Positions 25,301 through 33,164 of a stretch of 39,273 nt of DNA are shown here, in pieces. A program made the translations under genes and the position numbers. The stretch is from assembly GCA_903642215.1 (NCBI GenBank), contig CAHJWG010000014.1, forward strand, positions 1-39,273, written 5' to 3'. A model generated the notes under the pieces. That model saw nothing but the letters and a program-made list of their open reading frames with translations. It searched no databases and had not been told where the DNA came from. The number at the start of each line of letters is the position of its first letter. Position 1 is the first letter of the stretch. This DNA is from Sphingobacteriaceae bacterium (GTDB taxonomy: Bacteria; Bacteroidota; Bacteroidia; Sphingobacteriales; Sphingobacteriaceae).

Positions 25301-26112
25301 TTGTTTAATAAAAACGCTGCTTTGTAATGTTCGCCTGAACTTCCCAAATAAGTTAATATCCCTGAATTTTGATTTGTGTTAAAACGATCCGCAAAAATTA
25401 ATTTATCAACAGCAGGAAATAGGGTTTTGCGAATAATAAAGTTAGTTTTGATGGCACCGCGCTGCACTTTCATTTCCGCATCAATACCCGGAAAAATGTT
25501 ATAAACCATTAAGCCATCATCGCCGGCGGTATAATGCGACCAATCCGCAGCAGCCAATACTGTTTTTATGCCTGCTTTTTCACCATACAAACGCCAGTTG
25601 TTAAAATTTACCTTACCGGCAACGGTTTCAATAAAAGCAGTTTTTAAGTTGATGTTGAAGCCAACCGGTTCCTGCTGGTTATCGGCTTCAAATAACCCGT
25701 TGGCCATAGGTTCCAGCCGTTCATCTATGGTTAATAACCTACCGTTTTTTTGATAATGCAAATTACCGCCGTAAGAAACCAACTTGTAAAACTTAGTGGC
25801 GGTATCTTTATCAATAAAATATTTAGTGTTGATGGTACGCTTGGATACAATTTCAGTTGCATTAGGATTTGGCAAACCCGAATCTTCTGCATTATTCCGA
25901 TCTGTATTAATGCTGAAAGCACTGTTTTTTGAAATCGGTTTTTGTGTACGGGTTTGCTTGGTTGAGAAACTTGTATAATTATTTACAACTGGTTTGAGTA
26001 AAGGTTGTACAGTTTGCGAAAATGCAATTTCGGCAGAAAAGATAATTGCGGCAAAAAAGCCAAAGAGGATAAATATTGAACTGGTAAATTTTCTCCTCAT
26101 CATAAATTGCAT
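22357..26112 (-). CDS. giant surface protein with Ig-like repeats and type IX secretion sorting domain
   Basis: This protein of about 1251 residues is exported and probably anchored through the type IX secretion system. The signal peptide lies in RRKFTSSIFILFGFFAAIIF. The N-terminal third has FIDKDTATKFYKLVSYGGNL and related SBBP-type sequence. Then come Ig/PKD-like domains, including five tandem copies of about 85 residues (start motif ATTICAGT, then AVNGGNMPAYQWKVNG). The C-terminus VVPNTFTPNNDGINDTW...YNRYGQLV is the gliding-motility-type (type B) sorting domain. I use ATG 26112. A TTG at 26130 and ATGs at 26103 and 26100 are also possible. Four 14-mer copies or near copies lie inside. Adhesion is a guess from architecture. 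Confidence 0.85.
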   Translation of the reverse strand: MQFMMRRKFTSSIFILFGFFAAIIFSAEIAFSQTVQPLLKPVVNNYTSFSTKQTRTQKPISKNSAFSINTDRNNAEDSGLPNPNATEIVSKRTINTKYFIDKDTATKFYKLVSYGGNLHYQKNGRLLTIDERLEPMANGLFEADNQQEPVGFNINLKTAFIETVAGKVNFNNWRLYGEKAGIKTVLAAADWSHYTAGDDGLMVYNIFPGIDAEMKVQRGAIKTNFIIRKTLFPAVDKLIFADRFNTNQNSGILTYLGSSGEHYKAAFLLNNKACLNINRAIAYTEKDAAKNYLYLDYTINKNELSFSLDAAYIDKHLISGSVIIDPLVEATATLAQNAITGSMNCGSYANSCNYKFSVSTPPQTTLTNVAFKWGFYANAPSGQNQGFFSLNSGTCSTGSIGVVNPTVNTGPGSVSTMGNFNYASSLIPCLPAPSCQSQDVAIELRFYNIYCGAGTGCSDTYVKANEPLVIKIEGHTLELNTITSPVAICNGSSATLGVTAQYGVPPYTYKWSNGATTSSIVVSPATTTNYDVVVTDQCANTINSTTTVTVNPVPVIQSITSNSPLCTGTQLNLSVPVVSGATYNWTGPNNFTSKNSNPSIPNTTVIQSGTYTVTETVNGCTSAPLSVNVEIGTPVTPSISITASATTICAGTNVVFTATAVNGGNTPKYQWQLNGNNVGANSNTYSNTALADNDAVTCILTSSAGCTTTPAATSNSVSLKVNLVVVPSISIQANNATTICGGTTVTFTATTVNGGSMPSYQWLLNGNKVGTDAAIYTNNTLNNLDEVSCVLTGNAVCVTSATAASNSIKFNVTPLVTPDVTITASATAICPGTKITFNATPVNGGNVPAYQWKLNNTDIAGANSSSYESSTLNNGDVITCILKSDITCVTTPFATSKSIAIAVSTPVTPSVNIGASATTICAGSTVTFTATAVNGGNMPAYQWKVNGVNAGTNNAVFSSTILNNGDVISCVLTGSTACATANTATSNSVNIVVNPVLVPSVSVVSSATVICAGTPVMFTASVVNCGNSPRYNWRINGNSAGVNSTNFTGNTLADGDVITCLVTPTDNGCYTTVNAVSTGIIIKVNPLPVVSAGKDTVVFRGSSFVLNGYAGGNIAKYYWVPTTYLSNPNIQNPVITPLVTTKYTLHAVSTANCEATADVTVKVLIKIVVPNTFTPNNDGINDTWAIAGLADYAGATIDVYNRYGQLVLHSNTYQQWDGTLNGKPLPVSTYYYVINPKNNMALISGWVALVR
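23238..23254 (+). repeat. interspersed 14-mer inside the surface-protein gene
   Basis: TGCTAAAAACAGCATTG, antisense to the gene. It lies in one of the tandem Ig-like units, whereas the equivalent positions of the other four units do not match. Confidence 0.65.
24324..24338 (-). repeat. interspersed 14-mer inside the surface-protein gene
   Basis: The minus strand reads CCAGTAAAAACAGTA, in the coding sense. Confidence 0.65.
25557..25572 (-). repeat. interspersed 14-mer inside the surface-protein gene
   Basis: The minus strand reads GGCATAAAAACAGTAT, in the coding sense. Confidence 0.65.
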
Positions 26113-26220
26113 TGTTAATCCGGGCTGCAACTATTGTATTATTTGTTTGCAGCTAAGATTTCAATGTTAAGTAAAATACCAGTTATAAACTAAATCCTTT
26201 TGTAGATATTTTAACAATGT

Positions 26221-26297
26221 AATGCTTCTTTTATCACCTAAAAAAACCGGTTGCAATAATTGTTCGACACAAACTTTATAGTGATAAAAGAAGCATT
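26221..26297. repeat. inverted pair of 14-mers, 17-bp perfect arms
   Basis: AATGCTTCTTTTATCAC at 26221-26237 and its exact reverse complement at 26281-26297 flank 43 bp. The pair lies between two minus-strand genes, after the lipoprotein stop and before the surface-protein start. It could be a terminator, or a small inverted-repeat cassette of 77 bp. Nothing coding lies between the arms. Confidence 0.85.
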
Positions 26298-26336
26298 ACT
26301 TTTAATTACGCTTCATCGTTTGCGCATTAAAATTAC

Positions 26337-27041
26337 TCAATTCACCTTAAACTGATAAACACCAGAATCCGAAGTATTTCCTTTTGCATCCTTGGTTACA
26401 ATCCGCCAGTAAAAAATAGTATTAGGTGTTACCGCTACGGATAAACTCAAATTATCTGCTTTATTAGATGTTAACAAAGTTGGTGCATTGGTTTTACCAT
26501 AATAAATATCATAACCGGTAATATCGTTGTCCGCATCGGCACCTGCCCAGGTTAAGGTAACATTGGTTCCGATAACCATAATAACCTGTCCGTTTGTTGG
26601 ATAAGTAAGCGTGGCCGGGAAAGGCGCGTAAGAAAGTTGCCCAACACCGGAGTTATAAAACTTCCAGGAATCGGTGACTGCCGTAACTGTACTTTTAGAA
26701 GATTTAGAGGTAACCGACCAGGAAAATGGTGTTCCCCTGGGGATGGTTATTTTTAAATTTGATACAGAACTATTTTGCTCGGATATGATACCGGTTAGCA
26801 GATTTTTTAAGGACAGCACATAACTGTCTGCATTTGCGGCATCACTCCAATCAAACAAAACGGTACTTTGGGTGGCGGTTGGGTTTTCGCCCGTAGCACA
26901 AACTTCATTTTGTGCCGGTAAAAACAGTATTGCTTTCGATGGTGCAGGCGGCGTTGCAGGCACCGGGTCGCTTTTCTTTCCTTTACAGGCAAAAAGCAGG
27001 CTTAGGATCAACCCAAGGATTATTAATTTATTCTTCCTCAT
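26337..27041 (-). CDS. lipoprotein with fibronectin-III-like domains
   Basis: This 234-residue lipoprotein has lipobox LLFAC with the lipidated Cys19, followed by KGKKSDPVPA. The mature part has two beta-sandwich domains of fibronectin type III style (VLFDWSDAANADSYVLSLKN and VTLTWAGADADNDITGYDIY, then TPNTIFYWRIVTKDAKGNTS). It is likely on the outer membrane, where it could bind glycans or proteins. The start overlaps the stop of the preceding secreted protein by 4 bp, so they form an operon. A perfect 14-mer copy lies in the gene's 5' third (26914-26932) and a near copy at 26405-26420. Confidence 0.8.
   Translation of the reverse strand: MRKNKLIILGLILSLLFACKGKKSDPVPATPPAPSKAILFLPAQNEVCATGENPTATQSTVLFDWSDAANADSYVLSLKNLLTGIISEQNSSVSNLKITIPRGTPFSWSVTSKSSKSTVTAVTDSWKFYNSGVGQLSYAPFPATLTYPTNGQVIMVIGTNVTLTWAGADADNDITGYDIYYGKTNAPTLLTSNKADNLSLSVAVTPNTIFYWRIVTKDAKGNTSDSGVYQFKVN
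26914..26932 (+). repeat. interspersed 14-mer inside the lipoprotein gene
   Basis: GCCGGTAAAAACAGTATTG, identical over 17 bp to the copy in the LytTR regulator gene and to the intergenic copy at 1872-1888. It is antisense to the gene. Confidence 0.75.
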
Positions 27042-28975
27042 TTTTTGATGATCTTAATATGGGTTTCAGAATTATCTAAAGTAAGTTTGAGCACATAACT
27101 GCCGGTCGCAAGCGTACTTAGATCTACAGATGTTTGCCCTTGATTGATGCTGTTTTTACCGGCGTAAACCTTTAGTCCTTTCATATCAAATACTTCTACA
27201 CTTGCCGCGGCTGATAAATCTTTACCAACCGACAAAGACAATACTTTTTCAAAAGGGTTCGGGTAAGCCATAATCCCCGGCGGCATGTTGATTACCCTGT
27301 CATAAACTCCCTGGCATAAATTGGTGGTGGTTATTTTTAAAATATTCCGTCCGGATGCAAGTGGTACGATAATATCACTTTTCGTGGTTGTTAACAGGGT
27401 TCCGTTCAGGCTGATATTATAAATACCGCCGCCTTCCATATGCAAATTTATGGTGCCCGATGTGGGATTGACTACCGAATAAACAGAAAGGTCTTTAGGT
27501 TCGGTTACCACAACATCAAAACACTGTTTATAAGCCGGATAAGTTGGTATCGTAACACAAACCGAATAAGTGCCGGCCGGTAAGTTTTTTACCGATAAAG
27601 TGCCGGTAAACGGATAAGTTGTACTGATTGTACCCGATGTTACCGTTGCCATATAATTCTGGGTACTTGCAGCAACAACATTAATTTCGCCGTTACTGCT
27701 GCCTTTGCAGCTTACACTAATGGTGCCGGTAGTAAAGTTATTTGCAGGAAGCGAGAAAACAACCTGAATATCCTGACTGATTGAAGCGGCAGCAAGATAA
27801 TTGGCGTTACCAGCTTGTGTTGCCGTTATGGTACTTGTTCCGGGTGCTACAATATGTAGCTGCCCGTTTACTACTGTTAAAATAGTCGCATTGCTGCTGG
27901 TATAAGTTATGGGCAAACCCAAACTTGAGGTTGCACCGGGGTTAAAATCCGGATCTTTATAATTTTTAGAAAGTATGGTTGGGAAAGTGATCGTTTGTGA
28001 TGCTTTGTTTACAACTAAATTAATGCTAACCGGCGTAGCCGCAGTAAAATCCTGAGTGCCTGCCTGGCTTGCCGTGATTACAACCGTACCGGCACCTGTA
28101 ATGTGCAATTTGCCGTTTACGATTGTGGCAACCGCAGGGTTATTGGTGGTATAAGTAATCGGTAAAGTTGAACTTGTAGCTGCACCGGGATCAAAATCAG
28201 CATCGCCATAAGTTTTGCTGGTAATTGCCGGGAAAGTGATGGTTTGGGGACTTACAATCCTAAAAGTTTTGGACTGAATTTCGCTTTGTGCGCCATTTGC
28301 CAAAACGGCATAAATTTGAATGGTATAATCCTGACCGGCAGTTAACTGACTTAAATTAGCTTTGAAGTTTAAGGAGATGGAAGGCGAAGGGACAGGAACC
28401 GCATAAGTGTAAGTATCCGAAACAAAACCTGTTTTAGTGAAATAATATTTCAAAGAAACGATGTTTTGCAGCGCACCGTCTTTTACCACAAACATCCGTT
28501 GCGTGGTTAACGACCAGGAGTTTGCGTTATCCTGCGTGCGGACGTTTAAAGTGTGCATTCCGGCAGCAAGACTTTTAACATCCACCTTAAAATTGATGGA
28601 AGCATCTTTTTGCCCGGCGGTTACTACAACAGTAGTGGCTTTGCCTAAGCCTGGGTCGTTATCCACATAATATTCTGCTTTTTTGAGTACTTTGTTTTTG
28701 ATGGCAACTTCGCCAATAAAAAAGATACTTGAATTGGTAAGCGACCACCTGCCCTGCGCATCGCGGACACGCAAATACAAAGTGTGCATCCCCGTTGCCA
28801 CGTTAGTAAGCGGAATGTTAAACTTATTAGTTAAATCATTTCCCGCGGTAAAGCTTACAACAGTAGCTTTTCCAAACCCCGGATCATTATCAATAAAATA
28901 CTCTGCCTGCTTTACCTGCGCACCAGCAAACGTGCACAAACCAAGCAGGAGCATCAATGTAAGTAGATGTCGCAT
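27038..28975 (-). CDS. secreted repeat protein with type A T9SS sorting domain
   Basis: This 645-residue protein has a signal peptide (RHLLTLMLLLGLCTFAGAQ) and two N-terminal repeats beginning AEYFIDNDPGFGKAT and AEYYVDNDPGLGKAT. Two MBG-like/bacterial Ig units with SQTITFPTILSKNYKDPDFN follow, then a C-terminal type A sorting domain (MAYPNPFEKVLSLSV ... GSYVLKLTLDNSETHIKIIK). The last region directs export by the type IX secretion system. Function unknown, probably a surface or matrix protein. It is translationally coupled to the lipoprotein that follows. A 14-mer copy lies inside (27147-27163). Confidence 0.85.
   Translation of the reverse strand: MRHLLTLMLLLGLCTFAGAQVKQAEYFIDNDPGFGKATVVSFTAGNDLTNKFNIPLTNVATGMHTLYLRVRDAQGRWSLTNSSIFFIGEVAIKNKVLKKAEYYVDNDPGLGKATTVVVTAGQKDASINFKVDVKSLAAGMHTLNVRTQDNANSWSLTTQRMFVVKDGALQNIVSLKYYFTKTGFVSDTYTYAVPVPSPSISLNFKANLSQLTAGQDYTIQIYAVLANGAQSEIQSKTFRIVSPQTITFPAITSKTYGDADFDPGAATSSTLPITYTTNNPAVATIVNGKLHITGAGTVVITASQAGTQDFTAATPVSINLVVNKASQTITFPTILSKNYKDPDFNPGATSSLGLPITYTSSNATILTVVNGQLHIVAPGTSTITATQAGNANYLAAASISQDIQVVFSLPANNFTTGTISVSCKGSSNGEINVVAASTQNYMATVTSGTISTTYPFTGTLSVKNLPAGTYSVCVTIPTYPAYKQCFDVVVTEPKDLSVYSVVNPTSGTINLHMEGGGIYNISLNGTLLTTTKSDIIVPLASGRNILKITTTNLCQGVYDRVINMPPGIMAYPNPFEKVLSLSVGKDLSAAASVEVFDMKGLKVYAGKNSINQGQTSVDLSTLATGSYVLKLTLDNSETHIKIIKK
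27147..27163 (-). repeat. interspersed 14-mer inside the T9SS protein gene
   Basis: The minus strand reads GCCGGTAAAAACAGCAT, in the coding sense, in the region of the sorting domain. Confidence 0.7.
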
Positions 28976-29008
28976 AATCTTAATGGAATAAGTATTCTGT
29001 AAAAACGA

Positions 29009-30058
29009 TTATGGGTTTACCCGTGCTTTGATGGTTACATTTAAACCGTCCTGCTTATTGGCTACGGCATCAGCTTGTAATTCGTAAATAGTTGGGATAG
29101 TTGGGATACCCGAAAGTACATAAGGTTCTGTGCCGCCAAAAATACCCGGCTCTTCGCCATTATAACCTGCCGTTGCAAAAGCATTTCCGGCGATTAACTT
29201 GTACTGCCCGTCCGGACTTTTATTGTTTGCTGCGGTAAGGCCTACGAAAAGTTGGGTATTGTCTTTGTAGCTTTGGTTACTTGTGTAGGCACTAAATTGG
29301 GTTCCTAAAGTGATGTTGTTTTGGATGGAGGGTGAGACAATATCTAAAGTTGAGGTAGTAGAAGCAATTATATTACTTCTGAAGTTACTAGTTTCTATTT
29401 GAACGTTTCCTAAAAAAATATTATGCTCAACGTTTAAAAAAATCGTTTTGATGTAACTGGATGACTTGCTGATGTATAGATCGCCATTAAAGATGTTATT
29501 TTTAAGAATTATTCCACTAAAAGAATAATTAGGATTATTTACAGAAATGCCAACAGAACCCATTGATAGAAAATAATTTTGAATAATAATCATGTTGCTG
29601 ATGCTGGACATTATGGTCAAGCCATTTGTTAAATAACATCTTATAATAGAAATGCCATTAACATATATGTGAGGAGAGTAGTTGGGATTATTGGAGGAAA
29701 AAGTTAAGCCAATAATAACTGAACCCTCTGACCCAGACAAAAAATTTATGTACTGCAAAGTTGCTGGAATTGTACTGGCCTGACCTACATTTTGTGTTAA
29801 AAAATAACCAGGGCCTATAATTATTAATTTTTTAGTACAGTTAAAATCGGGATGTATTTTTATCGAACCATCTACCAATAACGTATCACCTGCTTTTGTG
29901 GCAATATCATCGTTGGCTTCCTGTAAGCTGGCGTAAATCCTGTTGGTTTTATCGGTGGTTAAGTTGTTGTTGATACGCAGGGTTGTAGCCAACAGCGGCT
30001 TACTTGTAAAAAATATGACTGCTAAAAACAGTAGTTTGAGAGAAGTAGAAATTTTCAT
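29009..30058 (-). CDS. secreted beta-helix-type protein, function unknown
   Basis: This 349-residue protein has a signal peptide (MKISTSLKLLFLAVIFFTSK) and a middle of short Asn/Ile-rich repeats such as ILKNNIFNGDLYIS and VEHNIFLGNVQIE. This pattern fits a right-handed parallel beta-helix like that of pectate-lyase-type and surface proteins. The N-terminal YASLQEANDDIATKAGDTLL resembles the start of such domains. No catalytic residues can be named, and there is no C-terminal sorting domain. It is in the minus-strand secreted-protein block, 33 bp after the T9SS protein gene's upstream end. A 14-mer copy is in the signal-peptide region. Confidence 0.65.
   Translation of the reverse strand: MKISTSLKLLFLAVIFFTSKPLLATTLRINNNLTTDKTNRIYASLQEANDDIATKAGDTLLVDGSIKIHPDFNCTKKLIIIGPGYFLTQNVGQASTIPATLQYINFLSGSEGSVIIGLTFSSNNPNYSPHIYVNGISIIRCYLTNGLTIMSSISNMIIIQNYFLSMGSVGISVNNPNYSFSGIILKNNIFNGDLYISKSSSYIKTIFLNVEHNIFLGNVQIETSNFRSNIIASTTSTLDIVSPSIQNNITLGTQFSAYTSNQSYKDNTQLFVGLTAANNKSPDGQYKLIAGNAFATAGYNGEEPGIFGGTEPYVLSGIPTIPTIYELQADAVANKQDGLNVTIKARVNP
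30019..30034 (+). repeat. interspersed 14-mer in the beta-helix signal-peptide region
   Basis: CTGCTAAAAACAGTAG, antisense to the gene. It is the same phrase as in the DUF2490 signal peptide (20091-20107). Confidence 0.65.
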
Positions 30059-30091
30059 GGGTGGTGATTGGTTAGTGGGTTATATAAACAG

Positions 30092-30125
30092 ATCAATGGA
30101 TTATAAAAAACTATAATCCATTGAT
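30092..30125. terminator. 14-bp perfect hairpin between minus-strand genes
   Basis: ATCAATGGATTATA and TATAATCCATTGAT enclose a 6-base loop. It lies just after the stop of the DUF-like gene at 30140. No strong T tract follows on the minus strand, so it could be a terminator, an mRNA-stabilising stem or an operator for the next gene. Confidence 0.55.
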
Positions 30126-30139
30126 TATTCGCAACAATT

Positions 30140-30718
30140 TTAACTTGCTAATTGAAAATATTCTGCCGGTTTGATTAAGCTTTTAACTTGCTTCGTGTTA
30201 TTATTAGTTGCTATAAAAAAGTAGGCTATACCAGCAACAATTGGTAATACAGAAAAAATCATCCCATCCCATTGAAACACTTTCACAAAAAGAAATATCA
30301 ATACAATACAAGCTAACACAATCAGGGGTTTGTTAGGCTGACAGATACCTTTTAATGCAATCGGATCAAAATAAACATTATCTGTTGAATGATTGATTAC
30401 AGAAACATAAGGCCCTCTACCTTTCTTTTTGTTAATCGCTGAAACTACTGTTAAAATATTCCCGTCTCGGCAGGCAAGATTAAAATCACTCAACTGAAAA
30501 GCATGTTCTTTTCCGTTAGCATCTTCCAAAAAAAACTGGTCGTGCACAGTTGTTTTAGAGGTAATACTAACCGGGGCCGTATAACCAGAACCTCGGCTTG
30601 TATAACCGCCGCCACCGCCGCCGCTAACTTTCGTTTCCATGTTTTTACCAGAACTCAATACTTTACCTGTGGTAGATTGCAGTTCGTAATTTTTGTTGTT
30701 AAGTTGGATGGTTTGCAT
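30140..30718 (-). CDS. two-transmembrane protein of unknown function
   Basis: This 192-residue protein has no signal peptide. A glycine-rich linker (KVSGGGGGGYTSRGSGY, about residues 30-48) precedes a small soluble domain with TTVHDQFFLEDANGKEHAFQ and FNLACRDGNILTVVSAINKK. Two membrane helices follow near the C-terminus (LIVLACIVLIFLFVKVF and IFSVLPIVAGIAYFFIA). I do not recognise a named family. Proteins with this soluble domain and C-terminal membrane hairpin occur singly in many bacteria. It may be co-transcribed with the barrel protein upstream. Confidence 0.6.
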   Translation of the reverse strand: MQTIQLNNKNYELQSTTGKVLSSGKNMETKVSGGGGGGYTSRGSGYTAPVSITSKTTVHDQFFLEDANGKEHAFQLSDFNLACRDGNILTVVSAINKKKGRGPYVSVINHSTDNVYFDPIALKGICQPNKPLIVLACIVLIFLFVKVFQWDGMIFSVLPIVAGIAYFFIATNNNTKQVKSLIKPAEYFQLAS

Positions 30719-30743
30719 GATGGTTTTATATTTGATGTTAATG

Positions 30744-31271
30744 TTACAATTTAAACGTTATTCCTAAATTGAGTAGCCCAACTCCGTATCCAATTTCGGC
30801 CCATGCACCTATGTGTTTCGTGAAGTAGTAATTAGCTCCAATCTGTGCCCCGTAGATAATTTCACTGTCTGCAATTGTTCCAATGTACCCTCCTCTATCT
30901 GACAAACTAACTTTATTATAGCCCAAGGTAGGCCCAGCATAAGGATCAAATTTTTTAGAAGTTCCAAAGTGATAATTAGCTCTTAGCCCAGCAATTAAGT
31001 AAGAATAATCTATGCTGCCACCGCTATAAAAAACATAAGATGAAGCATAACCTAAAATTGCGCCGCCGGAAATTTCATCACTGAAACCATATTCATAACG
31101 GGCTTGAACCGGTGGTACTTGCGTAGTACCGCTTGAAAATGTTGCACCGACACCAAAACCTAATTGTAGCAGTTGATTACCTTTTTCATAAGCAACTTTA
31201 TCTTGGGCATTAATATGAATTGAAACGATTAATAAGATAAAAAATAGTATAATTGATATAAAGTTTCTCAT
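30744..31271 (-). CDS. outer-membrane beta-barrel protein, opacity/OmpW-like
   Basis: This 175-residue protein has a signal peptide (RNFISIILFFILLIVSIHIN cleaved near NAQ) and a small eight-stranded barrel pattern: LLQLGFGVGATFSS, VQARYEYGFSDEISGGAILG, IAGLRANYHF, DPYAGPTLGYNKV, ending NLGITFKL. It matches the porin-like opacity/OmpW superfamily. It is probably a small outer-membrane protein of unknown ligand. It lies 24 bp after the stop of the preceding gene (31296), as part of the minus-strand block. Confidence 0.8.
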   Translation of the reverse strand: MRNFISIILFFILLIVSIHINAQDKVAYEKGNQLLQLGFGVGATFSSGTTQVPPVQARYEYGFSDEISGGAILGYASSYVFYSGGSIDYSYLIAGLRANYHFGTSKKFDPYAGPTLGYNKVSLSDRGGYIGTIADSEIIYGAQIGANYYFTKHIGAWAEIGYGVGLLNLGITFKL

Positions 31272-31295
31272 AATAGTAACTTGATTATTAAGTGT

Positions 31296-32216
31296 TTATT
31301 TAATGATAGAAAAGTCAAATGCTTTTTGGGAAGTTGTACTACCTACTGCCGTAGCAGCAGTACCTGCAAAAAGAAAAGCATACTCACCTTCTTTTAATGG
31401 ACTTTCAAAATAAACTTTATATACACCTGATGTTAGTTTTGTAAACCGGTAAGTAACTTTATTTTCATCATCTATCCCACCAGAAAAACCAGAATAAGTG
31501 CCAAAAGAACCTGTTACAACTTCACGGCCTTTTTGCTTTGGGGTATTAACAACTTTAAATTTTACCAATATAAACTCATTCGGACTTGTGGCATTGCTGT
31601 ACCATCCGCCAGAAGAAAGACTTTCATTTCCAATATTGCTTCCCGAGTTATGTGGAAAAATAAAATAAAAAACAGGGTTCGAATTATTAACCTGCAGGTT
31701 GGCTTGTACACCGCTGAGTACAGCTTTAGCTTTTGTTTTCGCAATACCATAAGTTAAACCAGATAATAAGCCAGACCCCACTTTGGATTGTGAAAACACA
31801 CTGGCTTCTAAAGGGGCTTGTTTGTTATTGCTTTCATCCGAATAATAAATTCCCGGATCAAGCCTACTTAAACCTGTTTCGCTTTTTGAAGCTCCAGTAT
31901 AAGTATTACTTGGTACTGAAGAAGTATTTGTATTACCTAATTTTGCTGCCATCGCTGAAAGAAGTTCATCAGAAACACCTTGTCTTTTTAAAGTAATCAT
32001 GGAGTTGGCAGAAGCATCGAACCTCGTGTTTGAAGTTTGAATTGCATTTAAAATAACAGATTTTGGCAAACCTGCCTTAACCATTGCCACTACGTTTGCA
32101 TTTGTTAATACATCCGAACCGGCAGCTGTACTTTCTGTAGATTTTCGTGAATAACGAGTTTGTGCGTTACAAAAACACGCCAGCAACATCAAAAAAACAA
32201 GTAATTTAGTTTTCAT
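31296..32216 (-). CDS. secreted protein of unknown function
   Basis: This 306-residue protein has a signal peptide (MKTKLLVFLMLLACFCNAQ). I take ATG 32216, as a TTG at 32243 adds nine non-family residues. A helical segment follows: VLTNANVVAMVKAGLPKSVI and ANSMITLKRQGVSDELLSAM. This occurs in many Bacteroidota exported proteins and looks like a short repeat-type adaptor. The C-terminal 150 residues form a beta-rich domain (VFYFIFPHNSGSNIG, FILVKFKVVNTPKQKGREVV) ending in a segment predicted to lie in a sandwich. No enzyme signature. It may work with the barrel protein that follows. No closer family can be named. Confidence 0.65.
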   Translation of the reverse strand: MKTKLLVFLMLLACFCNAQTRYSRKSTESTAAGSDVLTNANVVAMVKAGLPKSVILNAIQTSNTRFDASANSMITLKRQGVSDELLSAMAAKLGNTNTSSVPSNTYTGASKSETGLSRLDPGIYYSDESNNKQAPLEASVFSQSKVGSGLLSGLTYGIAKTKAKAVLSGVQANLQVNNSNPVFYFIFPHNSGSNIGNESLSSGGWYSNATSPNEFILVKFKVVNTPKQKGREVVTGSFGTYSGFSGGIDDENKVTYRFTKLTSGVYKVYFESPLKEGEYAFLFAGTAATAVGSTTSQKAFDFSIIK

Positions 32217-32309
32217 AAGTAGATAATTGGTTAACTGTACCAATCTCTACATACTTATTTAAAATAATATAAATGTGGGATATTTCGGGCTTGTGGCGGG
32301 ATAAAAACC

Positions 32310-33161
32310 TTATGCTTCTTTTAAGATCAAAATTTCCAGCTTTTCAATAGCTTCTGTTTTATAAGTATCGCTGATTTTAAAAGAGCGGCTGCCGATATAA
32401 TACAAGCTATTCCCTTTGCCGCGGGCAGTAATATGGTAGGCATTTACAATGGTGGATTGGTCAAAGCGCACAAAGTTATCGGGTAAGTGTTCTATTAAAC
32501 TGCCAATCGTAGTTCGGTATATATAACCCTTATTCTGCAAATTGGTGTACATTAAAACATTATTGTTACCTTTTTCGACTTGTTTAGAATTGTAACTTAA
32601 AATGTAAGTAATGCACTCCCATTTGATAAAAGTTTCCAGGTCAATAGCTGATGAAACTTCCGGTTTAGGTTCCTTGTAACTGCTTGACAGGTTTTTTATA
32701 TCTATTTCTTTTACTTTAAAAAAGCTGCCTAAAGTTTTTTGCTTTTTTTTCATCTCAAATTTCGGCAACACCAAATTGATGGTTGCCCAAAGCTGCCTTT
32801 TATTTAACGGCTTATCCTCTTTAATAATAAAACCGTCCGCAATTAAATACTTGGCACGTTCCAGGTTTTCATAACTGTCATGATCAGTTAAAATAACAAT
32901 CAGCGTACTATAATTGGCTTTGATGTAGGCACTTAGTTCGATGCCATCTTTGCTGCCTTTCTTTAACTCGATATCCAGAACGGCAACATCGGGTGCTTCC
33001 TTACGCATTAAACTTACGGCATCATCATAATTATCAACCGGTCTCCCTGACGGGTTTTTGATCACATAATAACCTTTTTCCTCAAAAAAAGCTACCAGCT
33101 CTTCATACAAAATGTACCTGTCTTCAACAATAATGATCTTTTTTTTAGATAAAAAATCCAT
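32310..33161 (-). CDS. response regulator with receiver and LytTR-type output
   Basis: This 283-residue regulator has a CheY-like receiver (acidic Glu13-Asp14, phospho-acceptor Asp63 in VAVLDIELKKG, with DGFIIKEDKPL where the usual Lys-Pro stands) and a C-terminal LytTR-like DNA-binding domain with VLMYTNLQNKGYIYRTTIGS and NFVRFDQSTIVNAYHIT. The output domain carries a 20-residue linker and reads as a divergent LytTR. The stop is 3 bp before the kinase stop in the same orientation, so the pair is one operon. The gene's last codons encode a 14-mer copy (32312-32325). Confidence 0.86.
   Translation of the reverse strand: MDFLSKKKIIIVEDRYILYEELVAFFEEKGYYVIKNPSGRPVDNYDDAVSLMRKEAPDVAVLDIELKKGSKDGIELSAYIKANYSTLIVILTDHDSYENLERAKYLIADGFIIKEDKPLNKRQLWATINLVLPKFEMKKKQKTLGSFFKVKEIDIKNLSSSYKEPKPEVSSAIDLETFIKWECITYILSYNSKQVEKGNNNVLMYTNLQNKGYIYRTTIGSLIEHLPDNFVRFDQSTIVNAYHITARGKGNSLYYIGSRSFKISDTYKTEAIEKLEILILKEA
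32312..32325 (-). repeat. interspersed 14-mer at the 3' end of the response regulator gene
   Basis: The minus strand reads CTTAAAAGAAGCAT and overlaps the stop codon (LKEA-stop). Confidence 0.6.
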
Positions 33162-33164
33162 AAC

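Noticed and set aside
31533..31996. Plus-strand ORFs within the secreted-protein gene at 31.3-32.2 kb
   Set aside because: They are antisense to a signal-peptide gene with normal codon use and show no family resemblance.
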